Shown piece after piece: positions 38,354 to 47,100 of a stretch of DNA of 64,000 nt. Under the pieces are notes generated by a model that ran no database searches, had not been told where the DNA came from, and worked only from the letters and a program-made list of their open reading frames with translations. Both the position numbers and the translations under genes were made by a program. The DNA lies in NCBI RefSeq assembly GCF_032854445.1, contig NC_088295.1, forward strand, positions 35,699,385 through 35,763,384. Direction: 5' to 3'. How positions within the stretch are numbered: the stretch's first letter is position 1; each line of letters opens with the position of its first letter. This DNA comes from Liolophura sinensis. Its lineage: Eukaryota > Mollusca > Polyplacophora > Chitonida > Chitonidae.

Positions 38354-38836
38354 ATGATTGAACTGGATATAGACTGTGTTTCATGGATGGGCTTACGAAA
38401 CATTAGTGCGGTTAGAAAGATGCACCGCATAAAATCTCTTCATAAACTTCCATTGGCTTTGGACGCCTGTCACAGACTTAATCGGAATGTATGCTGTTTA
38501 TGTCAGATATCATCCAGACGACACATTTCCAAGGAGACGTATCAAACCTACTTTTCTCCAGAGTCTCCACCTATTGGGTTTGCACAGGATGTCCTGGAAG
38601 CTGTTCACTCTGTGACAGGATTACCCTGGTGGGCTAGCATCCCCCTGACAACAGTAGCAATAAGAAGCTGTGTGACTTTACCTCTACAGATATACTCTTA
38701 TTATATTCTAGCAAGAGTCGAAAACCTTCGACCAGAAATAATGCAGTTGTCTAAGCGATTGAAGCTGGAAGTAGCTGATGCTCTGAAGCGATTTCAGTGG
38801 GAGGAAAAGTATGCCAGGAGAAAATACAATGCCACA
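38354..38836 (+). CDS. COX18: COX18 coding exon 1
   Basis: Presequence and first membrane segment (PWWASIPLTTVAIRSCVTLP), then a charged matrix-facing helix (LSKRLKLEVADALKRFQWEE). It ends after GCCACA at a GTTAGT donor, phase 0. A preceding CAG at 38,340 to 38,342 may be the acceptor of a 5'-UTR intron. A minimal ATG-TGA upstream frame at 38,349 overlaps the chosen start. Confidence 0.92.
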
Positions 38837-41808
38837 GTTAGTAAAAATTTTTAAATTACTAATCAGCTAATGTTGTTGTTTCTTATAGTGGTGTAAAATT
38901 GTGTTTGTCAACTAAAAAAAAACACCACACTTAATGTGTGTTATAGTCCACATTCCATTCTTATTGTATGTTTTATGTTAAGCATGTAACTTTAAACGTG
39001 ATCAATACCATATCGATATTAAAATGACATACCGGTATCCACATAATTTATGTAGATAATAACAAATTTTACAGTATATGTAGTCCTGCCTCTATGGAAA
39101 GTGACAGAAACAACACAATACTAGATAGACTAGAACTTCTCCAATTCTCATAGTGAGCAAGAAGCAAGGAATATGAAAATACTAGTTGTTTTAGTCATAT
39201 GGCTGTGTGTACTGTCATACATGTGACTTGTGAAGAAGCCTCTAAAGGAAACACTCTAACATTTTGGTTTCAGGTATCAAACCTTTGTGTTGCTGTCATC
39301 ATAGTGCTTATCAAAATTCTGGTATGTTGCAGATGAAAGGCCTGATACGAGATCTGTACATTCGGGACAACTGTCACCCATTCAAGGCCTCTGTTGTAAT
39401 GGTTGTACAGATACCCATGTGGATATGTCTGTCATTTGCCCTCAGAAACATGAGTGGTTTTGTCCCTTATGATGCACCTGGTGAGTTGTGAATTGGTATA
39501 GTTGTTTGTAGTATGAACGGCAGTTTTAATATGCACCAGTTATTAGGGTGTTATTACACCCTGTGAATATTTGATTTGATTAATGCTAATGTGTTTGTGA
39601 TGTTTCAGCCCCAATGTCAGAAACATGTATGCAGATGGCATCTGAAGGGATTATGTGGTTTACAGACCTCACAGTTCCTGACACTACCTGGCTGTTACCT
39701 CTGGGCTTAGGAATTATGAACTTGTTGATCGTAGAGGTATGTCCTGTAATGTAGTATCGATACGCTGTCTTCTAGTCAACATTCCTCACTGAGGTATTTG
39801 TATCTTGTGGTTAAACAACTGCCAATTTTAGAGCATTTCGCGTGGCCTGCTTCAAGATTTAACATGGGTTTCCCTGTGTTCACAATTTTATGTTTGTCTG
39901 CCACATGTGTTCACTTTCAACCTTTGACTAAAAATATCTTTACAAGAGACTTAGAGGATGAGGATTTAATCGTAATATGACTTCACATGGAGTGTATTAA
40001 CCTCATACGGAGCTCAGGTAATCAAGCATGTACGGAATGGGCATTGTGTACATGCCGCCATGTAAAGGTAGGGTTTAAAGTGAAAAATACATGCCAGTAA
40101 TCATCAAACATGACCACAGTTAAAAAATATCAACAATGGCTGAATTTTACGTTTTAGGCAAAAAAAAATGAATAAATGAAAAGCATAAAATTACAAGTAA
40201 TTGTCATCTGTCAAAAATATAACAGGAATATTTACATGAAGTGTTTAGTTTATGCAGAATTAAGTGATATGTTTGATTTCTTAGGTGGGCCATATGGACT
40301 GTTATTGACAGAGTACATTATGATGGCATGTTTTTGGAGTATAAGTAACATGGCTAAAATGCACACAAATTGTGTTCTCTGGTGGACATAAAAGGTTAAA
40401 AATCTTTGCAATGTGTTTGAGCTATGGATAACACCATTACTCTGGTATATTGTCCATGAGGTCCATTTCAGATATAAGACATTTCATAATTCTGTTGAAA
40501 CCATATTGTAAATTACATTTTTTCAGATAAGGTTTCAGTAGTCAGTCGTATTATGTTTGTATTATGTGGGACAGGACTATCAAGACTACAGTAGCATTCT
40601 TAGTTGCCCTTTTTTCTGGTTTTAGATGCACACATTGAAGAAGGAAAAGGATACTCGTTTACAGAAAATTATCACAAACTTTCTGAGATGCATCAGTGTC
40701 ATAATGGTTCCTGTAGCAGCTAGTGTACCAAGTGTAAGTTAGATGATAAGCTCTATAAATATCCGAGCATTGTCTAAATTTCGCTAAAATTGATAATCTT
40801 TGGATATTTGATTCTTCCACCAAATACATATGGTATATTTGTTTATTTCATTGGTGTTTTACGCCGCACTGAAGAATATTTCCGTCATGCTCTTGTGGTC
40901 TGAGGAAACTGGACAGAGCCCAGGGAAAAGCCACAACTATCCGCAGGTTGCTCGCTGCTGGCTGTGTCCAGTGTTAGTTGGACTGCATTTGGTTAGTGAC
41001 CAGATGCTGGTGTGCACATCTGAATGTCACAACTGGAAAAGTTTGTCAGTACATGTAACTTGTCAAAGGTTAGTGGCCAGACACTGTTTGCACATCTGAA
41101 CGTCACAACTGGAAAGTTTGTCAGTACATGTAACTTGTCAAAGGTTAGTGGCCAGACACTGTGTGCACATCTGAACATCACAACTGGAAAAGTTTGTCAG
41201 TACATGTAACTTGTCAAAGGTTAGTGGCCAGATACTCATGTTTCCTCTACCCATAAAAATGACTGCCATAGTCTCAGTGAAAATTCTTGTGTATTCATTA
41301 GGACATGTATTTATCGGTGCTACCAGATGAAGTGTTCATCTGGAGATATGTTAGCAATAATGGATGACCAACAGTATTTTTAGTTTTATGCCGAAAGAAT
41401 GTCATCGAATGATTATGGCTCCACACCGCTTCGGCAGTATTTCAACCATATTTTGGAAATGGTGCCTTAAAAAAGTTTAGTCAGATTGCCATTACATCTG
41501 CTTATTAAGATAAACATTTTCTTATAGAGGTGTAATTTTCATTCAGGGTTTTTATCCACGTGACATCATTCAGTGAAAACGATTTGAGTACTGATTCTGA
41601 TATGTAGTACCTGCTTCTATTTCAGTCTATGTGCTTATATTGGACAAGTTCTAGTTTATTTGGACTGGCTCAGAATATTGCCCTTAAAATCCCGAGGGTC
41701 CGAAGAGCAGTGGGGATTCCCAAGACACCCAGTGAGAGTGCCACTCCATTTCAGGATATGTGGGAGGTGGCTTGGACCAAGTACACCCGGAGAAAGAAGC
41801 AGATCTGA
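38354..41808 (+). CDS. COX18: COX18, cytochrome c oxidase assembly insertase (complete, 5 coding exons)
   Basis: Oxa1/YidC-family insertase of the mitochondrial inner membrane. In yeast and mammals COX18 exports the C-terminal tail of COX2 for cytochrome c oxidase assembly. Exons are 38354-38836, 39333-39480, 39609-39736, 40626-40733 and 41626-41808, giving 349 codons from the first in-frame ATG, close to the length of vertebrate COX18. The N-terminus is rich in Arg and His (MGLRNISAVRKMHRIKSLHK), as expected of a mitochondrial presequence. Five hydrophobic segments lie at about residues 91-113, 178-198, 236-253, 272-289 and 290-309. Family-typical motifs are RDNCHPFKA, PMWICLSFALRN and GIMNLLIVE. 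The start could instead be the ATG at 38,387, which begins the presequence directly. All splice sites are GT-AG and all phases match. It is transcribed towards RPS24. Confidence 0.94.
39333..39480 (+). CDS. COX18: COX18 coding exon 2
   Basis: Holds the conserved RDNCHPFKA loop and second membrane segment (VVMVVQIPMWICLSFAL). The acceptor is TTGCAG and the donor GTGAGT, with one base of a split codon left. A competing acceptor (GTTTCAG near 39,274) would insert frame-disrupting sequence and is not favoured. Confidence 0.92.
39609..39736 (+). CDS. COX18: COX18 coding exon 3
   Basis: Completes the split Ala codon and carries GIMWFTDLTVPDTTWLLP, typical of the loop before the third membrane segment, then GIMNLLIVE. 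Donor GTATGT, phase 0. Confidence 0.92.
40626..40733 (+). CDS. COX18: COX18 coding exon 4
   Basis: A basic helix (HTLKKEKDTRLQKIITNFLR) leads into the fourth membrane segment (ISVIMVPVAASVPS). Acceptor TGGTTTTAG, donor GTAAGT, phase 0. Confidence 0.92.
40843..40965 (-). mobile_element. SINE family 1, truncated, in COX18 intron 4
   Basis: 'tcattggtgttttacgccgc', 'actgaagaatatttccgtca' and 'ctatccgcaggttgctcgct' match the SINE 3' half in minus orientation. The head is missing. Confidence 0.8.
40990..41320 (+). repeat. SINE-related element with an internal triplication (75-76-bp units)
   Basis: Three near-identical units start at about 41,015, 41,091 and 41,166. Each runs 'cacatctgaatgtcacaact', 'ggaaaagtttgtcagtacat', 'gtaacttgtcaaaggttagt', 'ggccaga'. 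After the last unit the sequence continues into 'tttcctctacccataaaaat', 'gactgccatagtctcagtga'. The same continuation follows a single unit copy at 59,930 to 60,082, so the array looks like expansion inside one copy of a second SINE-like family. It lies in COX18 intron 4. Confidence 0.88.
41626..41808 (+). CDS. COX18: COX18 coding exon 5 with stop
   Basis: Last membrane segment (SMCLYWTSSSLFGLAQNIAL), then a soluble tail that includes SESATPFQDMWEVAW and the basic end KYTRRKKQI before TGA. Acceptor TTCTATTTCAG, phase 0. Confidence 0.93.
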   Translation, partial: SMCLYWTSSSLFGLAQNIALKIPRVRRAVGIPKTPSESATPFQDMWEVAWTKYTRRKKQI

Positions 41809-42380
41809 CGTTAGATATGACCAGATGTGTGACATTGAAAACTTAAACCCCCATCATGCGACAGATGCTTCAGCTACAGTCATAGGAACATTACAAACTG
41901 TACAATTTCTATATTGTACATCATCTCATTTCTGATGGACATTGAGGACCCTGAGGACAGACCGCATTGTTGGTCAACTGGACTACATGTACTTACATAA
42001 ATGGAGTCTTTTTTTTTTGAGAGGGCCCTTCGTGGCCGAGGTGGTTATAACGCGGCTCAGGAACCTCTCACCAATGCATTCGCAGGAGTTCAAGTCCAAC
42101 TCATGCTGACTTCCTCTCCGGGCATACTTGGGAAGGTCTGCTTGGTTTCCTCCCACCACAATGCTAGCCACAGTTGGGTACAGCGTAAAACACTGATCAA
42201 ATACATAAATCTCTTCTCAGAGAGGCCTGCATACTTTTCTCAGTCCTGCAAATAAGTGGACTGCTGTGATAGCTTGTGTAGTTGATATATTACAATCTAT
42301 TTCTTGTAGACAGTTTTGTAGTTGTGCTTTATATTTATCAGCATGTAGGAGTTGGATGAAAATAAATTTTGTACCATGCC
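41809..42380 (+). other. COX18: COX18 3' UTR, predicted
   Basis: The first canonical AATAAA after the stop is at 42,361 to 42,366, followed by GT-rich sequence ('gtaggtgtggaattt'), a usual cleavage context. If it is used, the 3' UTR is about 570 bases and includes the SINE at 42,022 in sense orientation. Confidence 0.45.
42022..42212 (+). mobile_element. SINE family 1 with central deletion, in predicted COX18 3' UTR
   Basis: The head retains 'gtggccgaggtggttataac' and B box GAGTTCAAGTCC. The conserved centre between 'gggaaggtctgc' and 'ttggtttcctcccacca' is deleted. It ends 'cagcgtaaaacactgatcaa'. Confidence 0.88.
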
Positions 42381-42439
42381 TGCAAGTAGGTGTGGAATTT
42401 CATTTATGTTCTAACGAACATATATCATTTCAACAGTCG

Positions 42440-42580
42440 TTTGTCTGATGGGTGTTTAATGCCATACTCAAGAATATTTCACTTATACGACTTCCAGCAT
42501 TATGGTAGGAAAAAAACACAGGCCTGGGAGAAACCCACAGCTATCTGCAGGTTGCTGCAGACAATCCCGTGTACAGCCTA
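42440..42580 (-). mobile_element. SINE family 1, truncated
   Basis: 'gatgggtgtttaatgccata', 'ctcaagaatatttcacttat' and 'gctatctgcaggttgctgca' match the 3' half in minus orientation. Confidence 0.82.
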
Positions 42581-42714
42581 CAAGCGATACATTCTCTTAT
42601 TTGTAAGTATCTGTTTAATGGTTGCAAAATTTAAAAGCCTTGAATTCACTATCACTTCACCTATACCGCGTAGATCTACTTCCCCCACCCTCTCCTTTAT
42701 ACCCCAACATTAAC

Positions 42715-42800
42715 AAGAATGTCCCAGCTAGAGCTGGATTTGAACCCTCATCCTTATTGCATGGTCCTTAGTGGTAGATTTGATCACTGGTCAAGAGGAT
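42715..42800 (-). repeat. tRNA-derived repeat head
   Basis: On the minus strand a good B box lies within GAGGGTTCAAATCCAGCTC, followed by 'tagctgggacattcttg'. This looks like the promoter head of a third tRNA-derived SINE family. The tRNA fold is not intact, so it is not a tRNA gene. Confidence 0.5.
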
Positions 42801-42934
42801 CAATGGATTGGAATTAAGCCACTGGTTGAGAGAAAGAGATGGATTTAAACATGCAACCCCGTGGAGATTATATCGTAAGGGACAAGCGATGGGACTTTCG
42901 TATTACATGTACCTCACGTATGTCAATGGATGCA

Positions 42935-43230
42935 TGCTTGGATTTAACATCGTACTTCACAGTTTTTCAGTCATATGATGATGAGGAGTTATTAGTTGTG
43001 TGTACAGATACTGTCTCCTCTTGTGAGAAGGCAAGTTCGTGCTGCCGTCATTGAAGTATCATGCCAAAGACACCAAACAGGACACTCCATCCAGTTACAT
43101 TATACGGACGCTGGACCAACCAGTCGTTTTTCCTTGCTCTAACCTCTTAGTGCTAGGTGCCATGCGATTACCATTTTTAAAAGCCTTTGGTATAACTCAA
43201 CTCTGGTTTGATCCTGGGGTCTCCAAACTT
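42935..43230 (-). repeat. Dispersed repeat family 2, long copy
   Basis: Forward order 'ggatttaacatcgtacttca', 'tcatatgatgatgaggagtt', 'gaagtatcatgccaaagaca', 'cactccatccagttacatta', 'ctggaccaaccagtcg', 'tttggtataactcaactctg'. It matches the copies at 2,850, 23,528 and 34,590. It lies between the convergent COX18 and RPS24 genes. Confidence 0.65.
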
Positions 43231-44109
43231 CGACATGTCAATGACCTTGTACTGGAAACAATGGAACAGCCATAACAGTACCCTTCCACATCAGTTATCG
43301 TCACAAACCAGATCTTGTGCTTTGCTATAAATCCTTAACACGATACAGTATTCTTATCTCAAAGTAATTGGTATGGCAAACTTCTGAATAAAGTCGGGTC
43401 ATCCTTTACTCGAGGCAAGTTCTTTAAATACGTGTCATTACCCCGAGGCCTACCAGTACACAAATCTAATGCTTCGCAGCAAACCAGGTTTAAATTGCGG
43501 CAGGAATCTGGGCGATGCACAAAAGTTAACTTTGTCAGCTAAGCCTCTTCACAGTAATGACAGAAGCGAGTGTAATATAGTATGGAAACCAGTACATCTT
43601 CATCAATTAGTCCAAGAAAAAAAATCCATGGATTTATTGTAATAACAAAACACATTCTGAGCATGAAGGCCAAAATCATATTTTGCAATCTTCAATGTGC
43701 AGCTATTAAATAAGTTGCAGAAATTCACTTCACGCACTGAGAATCTCCTAACTCAGTATACATTCACCATTCCAACCTACATTACCGCCAATAAAAGACA
43801 CAGATATCAGATTCAACCAATAAAAATATTTCTTTTTTGTGGATTGTAGAATTGGATTTAATTTTTTTTGAGATTTGACTTTTCTGGAGTTGGGAGTACA
43901 ATTTCCATTTGCTTAAATTCTTCATACTGCTTGGACTGTGTGAATCTCAAATTAAACATCCAATCTAACAACAACTCGAATACGCAACTAGCTAACACAG
44001 GCGTTCTCATCCACAAGAATTGTTTATAAAACCTTTTTACCTCCATATTAGCATAAATCCTTGTCAGCTTAACTTTCAATTCAAACATAGACAACATAAC
44101 AACAAACTG
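43231..44109. other. Spacer between convergent COX18 and RPS24
   Basis: No gene or recognisable repeat. A minus-strand frame at 43,858 to 44,115 lies downstream of the RPS24 polyadenylation signal and has no family resemblance. Confidence 0.5.
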
Positions 44110-44193
44110 CTCCACAGCACATTTCCTGCTTTATTTCCACAGAAATACAGTACAAGTAGATAGTGTTGCTGCAAACTCCATCTTCCAAGATCA
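44110..44193 (-). CDS. RPS24: RPS24 exon 5 (stop codon plus 3' UTR)
   Basis: The acceptor is strong (TTTTCTTATTTTTTTCAG). The first three bases are TGA, so the protein ends ...GAGKK. Some 55 bases on lies AATAAA, and the exon probably ends near 44,110. Confidence 0.85.
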
Positions 44194-47100
44194 CTGAAAA
44201 AAATAAGAAAACACTAGATAAATGGCAGAGATGAATTTTTTTACAAGATAAGTATCTGTAAAGCTCAGAAATTGCATTTTTAAATAAATGCAAGTACATT
44301 TCTCCTGCAGTAGTTGAGCATTAATGGTTCTCCTTATTTGCAAAAATTATGAAGAATGAAAAGCCTAGATATAAGCACACTTTATTATCGCTACAACATA
44401 CGTTGTCATGGTAATTAAGGCCTTCCTAGGCTAAGTGAGCTTTGCGTCACTGTCCCATCAGGTCAATGTATTTACTTTTGCTTTGTATACAGCTTAAAAC
44501 TTATCCGAATTTGGAAATTTTCCACCATATCACATCTACGGGCTGTACAGTCATCCCAATATATGAATTTTTTTTTTTTTTTTAATCAAATGAATCTTAC
44601 CAGCACAATCTCTTACAAATACATATATTTACTGTTTTTGTTTGGTGTTTCACACTGAATTCGAGAATATTTCATTTGTATGATGACAGCCAGCATTGTG
44701 GTAACCCAAAGAAACCTGACCGAGCCCGGGGGAACCCACAAACATACACCCGTTGCTAAAGGACCTTCTCACGTGCGCACGACCGGAGAGGAAGCCAGAA
44801 TAAGCTGGACTTGAACTCACAGTGACTGCATTGGTGAAAGCCTCCTAAATACTTAGCTGCGCTAACAGGCTAACTCTATGGCCATGGAGGTCCATCGTAT
44901 ATACGAGAACTAACAGAAATAGGATGGCAATTTGCACTTGTTTGATTTACAGCGGAACACATCCGACACAGATTTTCATGAACTGTACCTTTTTGCCTGC
45001 TCCCACTTTAGCCTTTGCTGTTCCCCGAACTTTCTTCTGTCGGTTTTTACGTTCCTTCCTCTGCTTTCTGGCAGTTCTTTGTCTCTCGTATAAACCGTGC
45101 TGATAAACACACAAAGGAGATACATTTAAAAACAGCAACTACTTATAATGAGACATCTGACTAAGGTTTCTAAACTAAAATGAACCAATTAAAGCTGAAG
45201 ATTACTTTGCAAAAGCACTGGATTTTAAAATACGAAATTAATTCTCACCCTGTCAACTGCCTCACCATTTTGAATACTCACTTCAATCAAGACCAGCAAA
45301 TTACAGACTCAATATTTTGGGTGCCTCCACTACATAGCTCTAAGAATCAATGAAATAATAAGCTGCAAAAGGGGAGATCCAGTATTTAGATTATGTGTTT
45401 GCTATTTTACACTGCTTGAAAGTATACATCATTTTCAAAAAGGACAAGTCTATGATATGAAAAGATTCTTGAAAACCCAAAGTTTGGCAAATCTGTCTCA
45501 AAACCCAACCATCAAACTTTTCTACACAAGGTTACAACAGCACAAATGCTGGATTCAAACACCTGGCTTTGGGTTGGGGCTAGAGGCAGTCTTCAATTGA
45601 AGCCTTTGAGATCTGGTCTGATACAGCTGCTACTTCAGTTTAAAGAATGTTAACAGTACTAACTCTGCCTAATCTGTATTTGGGTTCAAACTTCTTGGCA
45701 TAGTCCAAGTTGTCATAAATTAACCCAAAGCCTGTTGTCTTTCCACCACCAAATTGTGTCCTGAACCCAAAGCAGAAGATGAGGTCAGGTGTGGTTTTGT
45801 ACAAGCGAGCAAGCTTCTCACGAACTTCTGTTTTGGGAAGTGTAGCACGACCAGGGTGTAAGACATCAACCACCTGTAACATAGGGAAAACATGTCATAT
45901 ATTATTCTGGCTACATTTTCCATACACAAACTCACGTATTTGATAACCTAAAGAAATGAAAAACAGCACCCAAATGTTTGTTGTTCTGTTTGTTCACAGG
46001 CACTGCAGGGTTTGAAATAACCGGGCGCCAATTCGCCACTTGTGAGTACAATAGTTTTTTGGCAAATGAAAATTCTGTGGTGGATGGCCATTGGCGACTA
46101 ATCTCTATTTAGATGGTTGTATATGTTGAGTGAATGTAATTAGCCTGCTCGAAAGGTTGAATCCAGCAATGGCCACCCATCCAAAATCACCCTCTGACAA
46201 AGACTGTAGATTCTAATCTCCCAGCATGCCGTCTTGTGTTGATTACAGCGTATGCATGTTACTTACATGAAATATCCCAAACCCAGGAGAGCAGGCTTTC
46301 AGCACATGCGCTTGTAGGTCATTCTGTTTGTTTCTACAATAATGCATCATTCTGGTTGCACTTTTCGCTAGGCCATGTGGCGGCATTCTGTAAATTTTGT
46401 TTCAACAGCTATAGCATTTTTGTTGCTAATCATCAACTTCCCTGTGATGGAAAGTGGGCGCGCGGAAGGAAAACAAAGGTCCTTGCTGGATTTCATGTCA
46501 CCCAAAGCAACGAGTGAAACTGAAATTCTTCTCCCGGCAGACTCCACCTTGCCGGGGCCCTACACAAGCTCAGTTACCGATGTTTGTGAATCTTGCCTCT
46601 GATTTTCACATATATTACATGTTACGCCTGATAATGTTTTCCTCGATTGCTGAAAATAAATCTCCACGTATAGATGGCCCGTGAAGAAATTATTTGGCCC
46701 CTAGAATTTTTACGTGGAAAAAAAAAAACATTTCAAGCCCTGCACTGATCATGGTAATCACACAAAACTGACTTTATATAATATAAAGTCCCCATCTTTA
46801 TGACTGCCATATCTCTGAAGCTATTGACAGCTAATTCACAAAATTTTGCCAAGCTAATTATTGGGACTCGTACATGTCCTTCCTTTGAGTGGATTTTCAC
46901 AATAATCAGATTAATTTGAATATTAAAGTCTAGGGGCGTGCCAAGGTCACAGCAGCATGAAACTTGTGCATGGTTTGATCTGGTCCTTATCGTGTCAATG
47001 CAGATGTGTTCTTTGAAAAAGAAGAAGAGAGATATGGTAAGTTCATGGAATGAGGTTTGAGGAGCGCAGCAGTTCTACTTATGTGTCTGTGAGTCTGTAG

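Noticed and set aside
42715-42800. tRNA gene candidate (good B box on the minus strand)
   Set aside because: No acceptor or anticodon stem pairing could be found. It is better explained as a tRNA-derived SINE head.
46425-46440. snoRNA C box (TGATGA on the minus strand) in RPS24 intron 2
   Set aside because: No D box at a suitable distance and no terminal stem, and it lies inside the hAT-like relic.
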